64,000 bases of DNA from Cinclus cinclus (Eukaryota; Chordata; Aves; Passeriformes; Cinclidae), in contig NC_085067.1 in NCBI RefSeq assembly GCF_963662255.1, positions 7,121,148-7,185,147 on the forward strand, written 5' to 3'. Below the pieces are notes generated by a model. The model searched no databases and was not told the DNA's origin. It saw only the letters and a list, made by a program, of their open reading frames with translations. Shown here in pieces: positions 36,431 to 59,248 of the stretch; the stretch's first letter is position 1; every line of letters begins with the position of its first letter. A program made the position numbers and the translations under genes.

Positions 36431-39400
36431 CTGAAGAGTGCAATGAAACACGGAAATCTTTCTTAAAACTTAAGCAAGTAGAAAAAGTGACCAACAAATC
36501 CAGGCTGCAAATACCTAAGCAAGTTAGAGCTGCAAGTTCTGCAGTCCTTGACTGCACCCCAGCATCAATGACGCAGTCTACAAAATCTTTTTCTGTGATT
36601 AAGGACTCAATCTGTAAAGTCACCACCTGTGGCCTGAGAAACATCTCTGACTCTGAGGGCCAGAACACATGTACTCACACCTCACCCACCAGCACAAATC
36701 AACAGCCACCCTCCTACATGTGGATGAAAATCACTGTAGCTCCTTCCCAACATGTCACCTTTCAGATTAGTATCTCTCTCCAATTTATCAGTTATTAGGA
36801 TCTGCTTTCTTTAGAAGGTTTCAGACTCTTTTCTCCAACCATGCCAAGCTTAACCACTATCTTAATTTAAGAAAACATGCTCAACCACATGGCGTTTTTT
36901 GGTATCATTCATTTATCAGCTGTACTGATACTTTATCCATCACAAATATCCCTAACCAATCTTCAGACCTGCCTTGATGACTGCATTATGTCAACAACTG
37001 CTTTGCACACTTCAAACATTCCCAGAGCCAGCCACACATCTTCCTTTTTCAACCACATATTTTGGGTGACTGGGTCACTTTTCTCCATGCTGGATATTTG
37101 CTTCTTAAAGCAAGTGATATCCCATGCCTCCCCTGCCACTCCCCCCCCCCCAAAAAAAACAGCCAAAAAAACCCAAAAAACAAAACCAAAAAAATCCTAA
37201 AAATAAGAGGAGCATCCATGAAGACAAAGTCATAAGAGGAAGAATTTTCACAAGGGTCACTGAATACCTGGTTGTCCTCAGAGGAGTCTGCTTTGCTACA
37301 GTTTAAGACACAAACCAATAACATTTTACCTCATACTAACCTTGTACTTGGCTTTCACCCTGACAGCTCAGGCCTTGCTTTCATCCCAAAGACAAAGGGG
37401 CAACTTGCTTTCTTGCTCTTTATCAGCAAAGGGATGGCTCAGCTTCCTGAGCAGTGGCAGGGCTGACTAGCAGAAAGCATCTGCCAGAAGCTGTGCAGGA
37501 AAAGTCTCTCCCCACCCCAAGTTAGAGGTAAAAACCCACCCAAAAAATCCTGCTTCCCCATCCTCCTTCCCATTCAGGAAAGCTCCTACCATAGCCTGAT
37601 GCTGCCCAAAGCTGAGCCCTGCTGCTGACTTCACACAAACCATTTCTCTCCCACCTTTCACCTGCTTGTGTTGATAAACTTCCCAACCCCACAGGGCCCT
37701 GGAACCAAGGGAGATCTCCCATATAGGCAGAACCTGGCTCCCTAAGGTTCTACACCCAGCATTTGTCCGGGCTTTGAGCAGCTGAACAGACCCATCAACA
37801 GTGCACCTGCCCATCATCCACCTGTGCTTTAGGGCACTGAAGGATATCTCCTCTCCAGGCATCTTCCAAAGGCAGACTAATTGCACACACTAATCTCAGA
37901 TCCTACCAAAACTGCCTTCCACAGCTCCACCACCGATAAAATCCTCACACCGAGATCTTCACCAACACACATCCCTTCTCCACTAGCTTGGCATGCCTGG
38001 ATTTATCCTCTCTGCCCCTCAGCCAGGCAGATACCTCCTCTGGAGACCAAAGCCAACCTGCTAGAAGCCATCCAGCAACCTCAGCCTTTTCCTGAAGCCT
38101 CTTACAAAAGAAGTTTCTCCTTCCCCTGTCCTTAGGTAGCAATGACCCTATAAAGGCTCTTCTGAGGTCAGCATTGACACTGAAGAGAAGATTTGGGTTT
38201 CAGACAGAACAGTTCTTTCAACAGTTCACCAGAAAGTGGCACAAATACAGGGTTAATACATCCTTCAGTAACCTCAGGGAACAAATATCAGCAAAAAGAA
38301 ATGCTCACTCGGCAAGCAGAGCCTTGGCTGAAGGACAGTGACACAGCACAGTGCCACCTCATCACACCCAACCAAGGTCTAAACCATGGAAGTGGTTTTT
38401 TTGTGACCACTTCCTAAACAGTGTTTCCTTCTCAAGTGAAGAGAACACTGCGACACCATCCTTCCACACATTCCCTCTGCTGCAGGCTGAGGACATTCCT
38501 ACAGCAGCCAGCTCACAAGAGCCCAAGAGGGGAAGGGAAATCCCACAACCTCTTCCCAGCAAAAGAAAAGCTGGGCCTTGAAAGCTGTTGGGGGTTGGTA
38601 CCAGGACAAAAGCCTAGCTAGTGCAAGGACAATTAATTGTATCAGGAAAAGACATTTAGGGCTTAATGAACACATTAATTAGAGAACACAAAGCAGCAAC
38701 ACAGGCTTGGAAAGCCATGGCAGAGGTACAGCACCTTCTGGTTGTGTGGAGTGATGGTGAAACTCTCTGCTCCCTGAGACAACGCCAGAATAGGGGAGAT
38801 GCCCTTGCAGCTCTGCTCCAGAAGCACCTGGATGTACAGCTCTGCCCACCTTCTCTGAGCCAGGAGCTGTCCCGGGAGCACTCACACAAACCCTACTCCA
38901 AACCTAAAGAGCCATCCCAAACTCAAGAAGAAACAGCTGGAGACAGCTCCAGACAGAAAGCACTTCATGCCAGCAAACACAGCTTCCCTCAAGGAAAGAA
39001 ATCTGCTGGGACCTGGTAGCCTGGCACCTACTGTGACTTAAGGCCCAGCCTTCAGACATACCAAACCATGACATGCCTGAACTCCTTGCTGGAATGATAA
39101 AAGCCTGGTGCTTACGCCCCTAGTTGCTAAGAACTGACCTTCTCCAGGCAAAAGCCAAGGGAGCAAGCCCAGGAAAGCAGATTTATTGCTCTGCCTGGAG
39201 TTTAATCCCATTCACACCAGGCACCCCAGTCCAAGCACAGGGCTCACACAGCAAACCATGCACAGGACATGCTGGAGCACGGCCCCAGAACGCTGGCTTT
39301 GGCTTTTCTCAAGCAACAGAGATAGCAGCTCTCTGCTTGCCTTTTCCAGTTCTGAAAGCAACACTTCAAAGCCATCCCATGTCAAACTCCAGAACAAACT

Positions 39401-39869
39401 GAATATCTGTCAGAGGTGCCTTACAGAGAGGAAGTCAACACATGGTGGGAAGCTTAATGTGGAATTGCAGACTACTGTAAACAGAAAAGGAACAGTTTCT
39501 TATTAAACAAAACCTTTTCCATTAAGTTACAGCTACAACAGAATGGCAATTTTACCTTCATCAAAGCAGCTGAAGAAAGTGGTATCTTTGCAGGATCAGC
39601 AGTTTTCCGTGCTCACAGCACACGGGCCATTGGTAGCTGCAGGTTATTGTCCCTCAGAGCCAAGGTAAGCAGAGAGCAAGATAAGCCCCTCTCACGCCAG
39701 CCTGGCTGCCAGGTGCGTGCTCCGAGACACGGCCAGGGCAGGACAGCTCCGGCCAAGGCACCGACCCACGGGAAAGCCCAAACTTTGAGGAGCTCAGGCT
39801 GATCTCAAGGGCAGCAAGGAGGATTAGGAAGCCGTGACAAACCTGCACGGAGCTCACCGCACTTCTTAC
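36431..39869 (-). other. CAMKK1 intron 1, promoter-proximal part
   Basis: Intronic sequence leading to the CpG island, with a C11/A8 low-complexity block at 37,141-37,200. A strong minus-strand donor-like site, AAG|GTAAGA, sits at 39,870 and could end a longer or alternative first exon. No coding exon found. Confidence 0.45.
37140..37200. repeat. Poly-C then A-rich low-complexity tract
   Basis: Eleven C residues are followed by eight A residues and then by a (C1-4 A4-7) series. Simple low-complexity DNA. Confidence 0.85.
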
Positions 39870-39962
39870 CTTCTTCTCTGCCTCCCCCCGAGAAAAAGGC
39901 GAGAGACGTGCATGGCACGATAGTCAAACTACTCAAAATCCCAGCTTTCAGAAGGAATTTCC

Positions 39963-39978
39963 TCCCCCCCCCCCCCCG
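39963..39978. repeat. Poly-C tract at the CpG-island edge
   Basis: Fourteen consecutive C residues (39,964-39,977) at the left border of the CAMKK1 CpG island. On the gene's own strand this is poly-G, so it may form G-rich structure and is likely length-polymorphic. Confidence 0.85.
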
Positions 39979-40145
39979 CTCCTCATTTATTTTTTGATCA
40001 CGGTAAAATCACCACCTCCGGAGCTGCAGCTGCCGGGCGCATCCCCGGCCGCGCCGCGGCTCCCGCAGCTCGGGGGACGCGGCGTCTGCCCGGGTCCCAC
40101 CCGCGTCCCCTCCACCGCTGCCCGCGGACAATCCCCGCAGCCTGT

Positions 40146-40160
40146 CCCCCCCCCCCCCCC
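40146..40160. repeat. 15-base poly-C tract inside the CpG island
   Basis: Fifteen C residues, then G and six more C. It lies just downstream of the proposed first-exon donor, so on the transcribed strand the start of intron 1 is extremely G-rich. Confidence 0.85.
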
Positions 40161-40178
40161 GCCCCCCACCCACCCCAC

Positions 40179-40320
40179 CTGTCGCTGCCTGCCGAGGGGC
40201 TCACAGCCCCGCGGACGCAGTGCGTGTGGGGCGGTCGGTTCAGCGGAGGCCACCCCGTCCCCGGGAGCCCTCAGCCGCTCTCGGCGCTGCCGCCGGCTCC
40301 CGCCGCTCCCTCCCGCCCCG
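40179..40320 (-). other. CAMKK1: Proposed non-coding first exon of CAMKK1
   Basis: Exon 2 has an upstream acceptor and an in-frame stop before its ATG, so the first exon should be untranslated and lie in the CpG island. A usable donor, GCGACAG|GTGGGG, occurs at 40,179/40,178. The start at about 40,320 is a guess, placed just downstream (minus strand) of the GC boxes. The alternative is a longer exon ending at the better donor AAG|GTAAGA at 39,870. Transcript data would be needed to choose. Confidence 0.35.
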
Positions 40321-40340
40321 CGGCGCCGCCGCCGCTCGCG

Positions 40341-40358
40341 CCCCGCCCCGCCCCGCCC
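40341..40358. promoter_or_regulatory. Tandem GC boxes (Sp1/KLF type)
   Basis: CCCCGCCCCGCCCCGCCC gives three overlapping CCGCCC cores about 20-40 bases downstream of the CCAAT box on the minus strand. This is typical core-proximal promoter sequence. Confidence 0.75.
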
Positions 40359-40377
40359 GTTCCCGCTCCGGCGCCGC

Positions 40378-40384
40378 CCATTGG
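40378..40384 (-). promoter_or_regulatory. CCAAT box (NF-Y type)
   Basis: Forward CCATTGG, which is CCAATGG on the minus strand, flanked by GGGCGG-like sequence. Its position upstream of the GC boxes, read on the minus strand, supports leftward transcription of CAMKK1. Confidence 0.7.
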
Positions 40385-40441
40385 CTGGAGGCGGCCGCGC
40401 CTCCCGGGGCGCGCGCGCGTGTGGCCGTGAGGGTACGGTAT

Positions 40442-40478
40442 GGGGGGGGGGGCAATAAAGCAAAAAAAAAAAAAAAAA
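40442..40478. repeat. G11 - CAATAAAGC - A17 low-complexity block
   Basis: Eleven G residues, CAATAAAGC, then seventeen A residues and a T-rich stretch (TTTTTTTGGTTTTTTG). It marks the abrupt right border of the CpG island. It superficially looks like a poly(A) signal with a tail, but no upstream transcript-like sequence or target-site duplication supports a retrocopy. Confidence 0.8.
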
Positions 40479-40729
40479 TTAAATATATGTTTTTTTGGTT
40501 TTTTGTTTTTTCCTTTGGCGTGTGGTGTCCAGCCAGAAGCGCATCTATTGTGCGGGTTTTTTGGGTGAAAGCGCGGGGGTTTTTGCTAACGACGTGTGAT
40601 AATTGATAAAAGATTCGTGTTAATCATAAAAGTATTGGGGTTTGTATAGATCAGAATACTTAGGACTGAAATGAAGCATGGACATTAGATAAAACATATA
40701 TGATTAAATCATTCTGTTTAAAATCCCCC

Positions 40730-41090
40730 TGTTATGAATACTGTGATTTTTAGTAAATTGTATTTGATACCAGTTTGTAAAATGGAGGTTTCCCATGGCC
40801 TGAAAGATTTTGCAATGCCAGATTTCCTGCCTTGGTGTAATCAATCCCAACCTATCTGTTAAGACCAGACCCCCCATGTCTACTGTTCCTTATCTACCAA
40901 GACCACATGGCCGCTTGACAAACTGTCCAGAGACTACAAGGAAAACCATCCTATAAAAAGGAGCTGCAAACCAAGGTTCGATGGAGCGTGGAGTGAGCAC
41001 TGACCCCTCACGTTCCCCAGCGCTGCGTGCTCCGTCTAGATCAAATAATGCAATCGAAATTTTGCTAAATATCGAGACTTTGTTTCTCAT
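40730..41090 (+). mobile_element. Probable solo ERV LTR upstream of CAMKK1
   Basis: The segment begins TGTTATGAATAC and could end at TTTCTCA (41,083-41,089), giving TG...CA ends about 360 bases apart. A clear TATA box, CTATAAAAAGGAGCTGC, is at 40,951-40,967, about 220 bases from the left end, as expected for an LTR U3. The A-rich AAATAATG about 85 bases further on may be a weak poly(A) signal. The TATA context resembles that of the LTR-like element at 3.6 kb. No convincing target-site duplication was found and no retroviral gene is attached. It points away from CAMKK1, towards P2RX1. Confidence 0.5.
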
Positions 41091-41100
41091 TTATAAAAGC

Positions 41101-41280
41101 CAGAATCAGTGAAGTTGGGAAAGATGTCCGAGATCGTGGAGTCCAGCCTGGAACAGAACTGAACAGTGAGAGCAGCGTCCAAGGAAAATGACTCCTCCAT
41201 CTCCCTGGGCACCCCGTTCCAATGCCTAATCACCCTTTCTGTGAAGAAATTCTCCCTAAATACTCCATTAATATATGTGG
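41101..41280 (-). mobile_element. CR1 retrotransposon 3' fragment
   Basis: The plus strand reads as the reverse complement of a CR1 3' end: AGAATCAGTGAAGTTGGGAA, GTGGAGTCCAGCCTGG, then CTCCCTGGGCACCCCGTTCC and TTTCTGTGAAGAAATTC. This phrase order is diagnostic of avian CR1. It is 5'-truncated, as most copies are, and directly abuts the LTR-like element on its left. Confidence 0.85.
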
Positions 41281-42561
41281 CCAGGGAAGGTGGCTCCGGC
41301 ATGGTGGGAGCGGAGGCCCGAGCTGAGGGACACGGCGTGAGGAGCCCAGGACCCTGTCACACGGGTGTCCCTTCAGCCAGGCTCTGTCTCTAGAGCAGTA
41401 ACATACTGCTCTGTGTATACACACTGCCTCGAGTCTTGCAGCAGTGAGGAGAAATGCCACACGCCAACTAATCCCACTGCTGCTCTTCAAGGAATTCCTA
41501 CAAGCAGATGCCCTCTTTGGTTTGACTCATCTTTTGGCTTTATTTTTCTCTCCCACTGTCTTTTACCTTTTTGACTCGTAGCGGACTGTAGCCTTGGGTT
41601 GAGGGGTTCCCACTGCACCCAGCAGTGAAGTGGTTGCAGTGGCATTTGTGAAGATGTTGATTTTGTGACAAGTGACTCGTGGCAGGGCTCACTGGGCTCT
41701 GCTGTGACTCCGCTCACAGTCAGAGTCCCTGCCAGGAATCTTGGATTTAGCCAGAGAGCTAAATGGATTAAATCCACATCCTGACTCAATCCACTGCAGA
41801 TTGCTGCTCCTTCCTGCTGTGACAACAAGCAGATAGAAATGCCTGTGCTGGCTTCCAGTGAGTCTCAAATAATCCTCTGCTTTGGAAACAAATTAATTCC
41901 TTACCATGGGTTTTATAATTTGAAATAACATGTTAATAATGCATCTTGTGGTTTACTACCAACTTTTTAATCTCAAAAAAGCTTCCCCTGTTGTCACTGT
42001 GTTAAGAGAAGTATCAAAGTATAATTAAGAGGCACTATTCATTAAAATAGCAAAGTCATCTTATACGCCTAGCAAACACCATGATTTTTTCATTTACTCA
42101 TTCTGTGGGAATGTTTATTACAGTCAGCCATAGCCTGCTGATTTTCACTACGTGCATCCAAGTCTTACTTTTCCTGCAGAAATGTGCTTTGTCACTCTGG
42201 CTGGTCACAGGCAGCTGAGCAACTCTCTACAGATGAACAGGTTTATTCAGGGCTAATACCCTTTCACTTCCATCTAAAATATTTGTGCATTCTCTTTGCC
42301 AATTTTCAGTCAAAAGCACTTGGAATTGAAATGTTATGTGGTTCATATCTTGACTACTGAAGAGTTGCTACTTTTAGGGAACGATCCTTGTTAGAAAGCT
42401 ACAAAGGGTTGTGTTCTCAGCTCATCACAGAGAAAATCCAGCAGAGATCTTCCACGAACAGGAAGCCCTGGGGCACTGAAGGGCTCTTGGGGCAGGTGAG
42501 CAGCAGCATGATAACCAGCGAGAGGATGGCAGAGCCTGCTGCATTTTAGGATAACCAAAGA
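41281..42561. other. Intergenic sequence between CAMKK1 and P2RX1, first part
   Basis: No coding exon or RNA gene seen. It may include further degraded CR1 sequence just after 41,280, but the similarity fades and I cannot draw an end. Confidence 0.4.
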
Positions 42562-42668
42562 TATGTAGACATGGCACTTAGGGGCATGGTTTAGTGACAG
42601 TGTTAGGTTTCTGGTTGGACTTGATCATCTCAGAGGTCTTTTCCAACCAAAATGATTCTATGATTGTA
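42562..42668 (+). mobile_element. CR1 retrotransposon 3' end
   Basis: The sequence follows a CR1 3' end: ATGGCACTTAGGGGCATGG, GTGTTAGG, GGTTGGACTTGATCATCTCA, GAGGTCTTTTCCAACC, then the terminal microsatellite TGATTCTATGATTG. The terminal repeat makes the orientation certain. Heavily 5'-truncated. Confidence 0.9.
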
Positions 42669-45600
42669 ACAGCACAGCAGAGAGCCCCATGTCCTCTAAT
42701 GTGTGCTTCCAAAGCTGCTGTCTTCCAGCAGCTCTGGATGTTAGCTAATGACACTGATTAGACATCATCTCAAGGCAGCCAGCAGCTTGAGCTCCTGGGC
42801 TGTGTGCTTGCTGTGGTGGACTCTCAGGAAAAATAAGACAAGCCCATGAGCAAAAGCAAAACCTCCCCCCAGGCCTGAGTGAAAGCCCCAGCAAACTCCT
42901 TTGCTGCCTGGGAGTATGTGCCCAGGACCCAGGAATGTGCCTGTGCCTGTGGAGGGATTGTGCTCCTGTGGATTCCAGGGCATGAGATGCTCTGAAAGAC
43001 CATAACATGTGAACCAAAACACTGACCTGTTTCACAGAGGCTTTCAATTCAATCAAGCAGGGTCTTGCTCATGCAGTGCCAACTCAGCTTCTCCTGAGAA
43101 ACCAGTGAACCATTCAGCCTCCTGCTCCTCTTGCCTTAATTACTGCTGACGAGGTTTTGCAAGGGTTTCAGAAGTCATTTGGACTAATTCATTTGGCTTT
43201 GAGATGTTTATGAGATGCTGGCTGTTTAGAAAGTGCTGATATTTGTCCCCTAAAGACCTGCCTCCTTTAGCACCAGGCAGTTTAAATCAGCAGTGATGTC
43301 TGAAGCACAGTTTAGCACCAGTATCAAGGTTTGAAATTATCAACTCTGGCAAAGACTGCAAGCACTTGACTTAATAAAATAACCTGGTTGGCTCAGCTCA
43401 GTCAGAACATGTTGTTTCTTCCAGAAAACAAAAAAAACCCAAAACAAATCATATGCCTCGGCTTCTCTTTCCATCATATACAGGTGATTACACTGCAGGG
43501 CAGTGGAAAAAGAATCACAGACAATGTCTCTCTGATGCTTAGACCACGATGGCTACAACAATGTTAAAATAAGACTTTGATATTTCTGTTCAATAATGAT
43601 TGAGTGTGGTTGGCTGGTAACTGATTTTGCGCTTTTTTTGGGTGCAAGGACTGGGAGTGTGTTTATTTAACCTGTCCTTGAGTTACAGTCATGAGGGGGA
43701 GACCTTACATTTCCCCAGGCATGTCACTATTATGTTTAGATAAAAAAAGATTTAAAGCCATTATTTTTTTGGAAATCTCTCAGTGGTGCCATAAAGCTGA
43801 GCAGGATCCATGCTTGTTACTGGTAGGCAGAGCCCTGTGAACTGGAGCAATCCTGATTCACCCCTGCTGGTGACTAGGCTGTTTCTATATTCATAACCCA
43901 TTTGAACACTTTTGAATTTTACACTTTCAGAAATAAGGCAATAAAGCAATTAGAAAAAAATAACAGAAGGAGAGAGCACTTCACCAAAGACAGCCAAAGA
44001 TTGCAGTGTGGCATAATTAATTTAGGGCTGGAAGCACTGAAAATGGGCTGTAACAACTGCATTGTCCTCAGGAGAGTGGCCGCAGGCTGAGCTGCAGGTA
44101 TCAAGTGCTCAAATGGTCAAGAAGCTCCTTTTTCCACCCAGTACAGTCTGGCCTGAGAATGCCCAGCTCTGGGCCAGAAGGAAAGAGAAGCATCCTTCAG
44201 AGCTGGGAGGATATGCTTGCTCCTACCAGTCCTTCACTGTGTGTCAGCCAGAGGGTTTATCCAAATGAAAACATGCTCCCACAACAAAAGAGAAAAGGAA
44301 ATAGTGTAACCAGAAAGGCAGGTGCTTTTTTAGGGAAAAATCCAACAATGTCCTAAGAGGAGGACTGGATTAAAAATAACAGGGAGTCTTCTGTGCCAAA
44401 GAAAGAATGAGTGGGCTTAAAGATAGGAGAGGTTGCACAGGAAAGGAATTATCTACTTCTTGAGTGTTACTCATTTTAATCTGCCTTGTTACAGTGTCTG
44501 GAAGCACCAGGTGGAAATCAGGGCCTCATTGTGCTGGGAATTGAGCACAAACATAATGATTAAATGTTGCCAGCTCTGCAGAGATTGAAATATAATTTCT
44601 CATCTCTGCAGAATCACTAACCCACATAATTATTGCCAAATAAATTTTTCTGTAATTGCTCTTCTGAAATATCTGTGCTACTTGATTTTTTTCAAAATAA
44701 CCCTGCCTGAGGGACTGAAAATGTGTATCTGTACAAGGTCCAACCTAGTAGCCTTTACAGATAACAAAAGCTGGTCAGAAGCAGAAACTTCTTACTACAT
44801 TTAAATCCATGTTCAAAAATAATTTGCTTGTATCTTGGTTTCCATTTCTATAAAATGGTAATAGTCACACTGCACTCACTGTTTGCTTTTGTCATGTAAC
44901 ATCCATGATCAAGGCAAGAGTCCTCTGTTAGACGTTTGGAGCACTGACACCACCCCATACAAGGGCTTGTTACTGCTGATTGTAAAAATTAGGGATTAGC
45001 TGGATAATATACATTATTTCTTTTGTGTTTTCTGGGACAGTGTTTAATTGCTGAAAGTTTCTTTTCTATTAGTATTTTTCTACTAGTTAATAATTGTGTA
45101 AAAAACAAAATCCAATCAAACAAGGAGTTAAAAAACCCCCACAAATAACCTAACTCTCAACTGGCCACAGCATGAATGGGAAGTAACACAGCACGCTGTC
45201 ATTGAAGGGATCTTAACAGGATGACCAAATCCCTTTGGGATTCTGTAACACTTCATCTTGCTGCTCAGGGGTCAGAGAGCAACAGGACACACTGGCCACA
45301 TCATAACTGCTTCAAATGCACCTATTTTCTGGTCACAACACAAAGAAATTCTTCTAACAACAGCAAATTCTCCTCTGTTCCTTAGAACAAGATCAGGCCA
45401 AACCAAGAGGATAGGAATATGATCCTGCTGGTCACCCACACTTCCCCACTGGAATTTTCAACACCAGGTGTCTTAACCTGTCAGCATTTCCATTTGTGAG
45501 GCTCTAGCTTTTACCTGTCATGTCCTATCCTGCATTCAGTAACTTTGTGTGAGTTTTGACAAACCGGAAAGCACTGGGAGGGGACCAGGAGCTGCAATGC

Positions 45601-47359
45601 TGAAGCAGAGCCTTCATGTGTGCCAAAGAAGGCTCCTTAGGGGGCAGAACCAAGCAGCCCTTCCTCTTGGTCTCCAGTCCCTGAGCACCACCTCCAGCCT
45701 CTCTGGCAAAGGCCTGAAACAAGTGCCATGGGCTTTCCCTGCCTTTTCATTCAGCAAAGATCAGTATATGTTAAAATCTGACACTTGCTCAGTCTCCTCT
45801 GGACAGCCATCACTCTGTTTGGCACCTACCTGGGAGCCACAGGGCCTGAGACCCCTGGCTTTGAGGAGGAGCCTGTTTAGGGGAAAGGTTTAAAATTGCA
45901 ATATCTCATTCTGCTGGTTGCAGAAATGATGATTGAAAAGCGAACAAAAGGATCCCCAAAGACTGGGCATTTACAGAAAACAAGTTAAAGAGATTAAAAC
46001 AAATCCTTCCATGATTTTTAAAGCAGCCTTGGGACTTTTAGGGATCCCAGCTCAGAAGTTTAAAATAGCAACTACAGGGGATCATTTACAAGTTGCATTT
46101 TTCCTGATTTCATATTCTGCCTTTTAATTCTTCCTAGGAAAGAACAGAGGCTTTGCATTACAAGCAGCTTGAAAGATTAAGCAGGCAGAAACATCACGAA
46201 GCTCTACCTGCAGCCTTGCGTTTGTTATTTAAGTTCTGACCGGAGATTGACCCGCTGTAAGTGGGTGCAAAAGGTTACCTGAACACTGGCTTCACTGTCG
46301 CTGGAAACTGGATTTTCCCCAGTCTCTGTGAAATGGTCTCGCAGTCCCCTCTGCTGGTGGCAGCATGCTGGGGACCTGCACCGTGGCACCACATGGGACC
46401 TGCCTGGGCCTCGATGGATGCTGCAGGAGAGACCCCAGCCACTACTGAACAGGCACCAACTCTTCCAGAGACCAGGAAGCTTTCCCTTACACTGTCTGCA
46501 TCCTAAGTATAAGCACCCGGCACCGCTGACACAGGATGGCAGCACAGGAAAGGGTGAAAACTTTTGTAAGGATGACCTTACAAAAACCCACCCTGCCTGT
46601 GAAAGCTGAGAACAAATAATCTCCCCCTGGGGAACATATGGCTTTGAAGGTATGGCTCGAAATGTCTGTTGAGCTTATCACCAAATGTCACCTGCATCTG
46701 TTTATGGCACACGTTGTGTCCCTGAGAGCCCAGAGCAGTGCTCCTGCAGGCTCTGGCAGCATTACAACCCTATAGCTTCTCCACCAACTTTTCCGTGGCC
46801 AATGGGATCCACTTTCAAATCAACCCAAGAAAAATTTTCCCCAGGGAGGTTTAAAAAGATATTCAGAGAGGGACTATGAAGAAAGTCAGCGTTGATGTGT
46901 CCTCAAGAGTGGAACAGGGCCAGCAGCACAGGGCAGAGTCTGCTCACAGGGCTGTAGGGTTTGAGCACAGCCCATGACGTGCAGCTGCATGAGATGAGTA
47001 GTGCAAATCTTCTACACAGTGGGGAATTTCGGTTCCTGGGTGCACAGAGGTGGTTTGTGAGGTTTGAGAGGCTGCTGCTGAGGAAGTCTTTCTGACCAGC
47101 TGACACTGACCAGTGTGGGCAGTGGAGGCAGAGCTGGCACAGGACAGTGGATCGCCATGGCCGGCAGTGTGCCAGTGCTCCCTGCCAGCCAGCGTGTCTG
47201 AGGAGGAAACCCAAGTGACAACTCTGATAACAGCCCCTGCTCGTGGCAGGAGGCCCAGGGGCCCTGCATGGGAGGCCACTTTCTGAAGGAATTATCATAA
47301 ACCCTCCAGAAACCACTGCAAACACCGTGCTCTGGGGCAAGCATGGGCACCACAAAGGG
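42669..47359. other. Intergenic sequence between CAMKK1 and P2RX1, second part
   Basis: About 4.7 kb between the CR1 end and the P2RX1 poly(A) region. No coding exon found. It contains an 11-bp inverted repeat near 44.6 kb within A/T-rich sequence that could be regulatory. No tRNA, rRNA or known small RNA was recognised. Confidence 0.45.
44575..44612. repeat. 11-bp perfect inverted repeat (stem-loop)
   Basis: TCTGCAGAGAT (44,575-44,585) and ATCTCTGCAGA (44,602-44,612) are exact reverse complements separated by 16 A/T-rich bases. The surroundings are A/T-rich with TAATT/ATTAA motifs. No sign that it is a microRNA hairpin: the stem is too short. Confidence 0.8.
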
Positions 47360-47380
47360 ATGTAGTAGAAAAACTAAAGG

Positions 47381-47386
47381 TTTATT
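47381..47386 (-). terminator. P2RX1: Poly(A) signal of P2RX1
   Basis: Forward TTTATT, which is AATAAA on the minus strand, in an A/T-rich context about 100 bases beyond the proposed stop codon. Cleavage would fall near 47,360. It is the first canonical signal after the last coding exons on the minus strand, giving a short 3'UTR of about 120 bases. Confidence 0.6.
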
Positions 47387-47481
47387 TTTTTTTAATAAAA
47401 TACATCCTTACAAAATAACCATTTTTCTCCCAGGCAGAGGGACTGGGCATGGTTCCTGCCATCTCTCCTTCCCTCCCCTTC

Positions 47482-59057
<11,576 letters not shown>

Positions 59058-59141
59058 GGCTACGCCAGGGCTGTGCCCCAGCCTCCGGCTCTTCGCTGTG
59101 TCCTGGGCTGGGCCGTGCCCACCGCAGCTCCGGCAGCTCCT
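59058..59141 (-). other. P2RX1: P2RX1 5'UTR, possibly starting at a splice acceptor
   Basis: On the minus strand a run of eleven T residues is followed by CTCTGCAAACAG|AGGAGC, a good splice-acceptor signature ending at 59,142. If used, the coding first exon would be preceded by a further untranslated exon; if not, transcription starts further up and the tract is part of the 5'UTR. Confidence 0.4.
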
Positions 59142-59248
59142 CTGTTTGCAGAGAAAAAAAAAAAGAAAATAAGAATGCTATCGGCGTGGCTCTGTGCACA
59201 TCTGGGCTGTCGGGTTTCCTACTCTGCGCAGGGATGAGGCTTCCTCTT

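Larger units (their letters stand above)
39990..40440 (-). promoter_or_regulatory. CAMKK1: CpG-island promoter of CAMKK1
   Basis: This is the only stretch of the window with very high G+C and unsuppressed CpG (many CGC, GCG and CCGCCG runs). It lies at the right distance and side to be the 5' end of CAMKK1, whose coding exon 2 has an upstream splice acceptor and therefore needs a separate first exon. Read on the minus strand there is an inverted CCAAT box, then a row of GC boxes, then the presumed start region, then donor-like sites. No TATA box is evident, as is usual for CpG-island promoters. No plus-strand gene is seen that would make it bidirectional. Confidence 0.8.

Noticed and set aside
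39987..40463. Long frames on both strands of the CpG island
   Set aside because: Arg/Pro/Gly/Ala-rich translations are what CpG-island DNA gives in any frame; the region has promoter features instead.
40442..40478. Reading CAATAAAGC-A17 as the tail of a processed pseudogene
   Set aside because: The sequence before it is CpG-island DNA and a poly-G run, with no transcript-like body and no target-site duplication.
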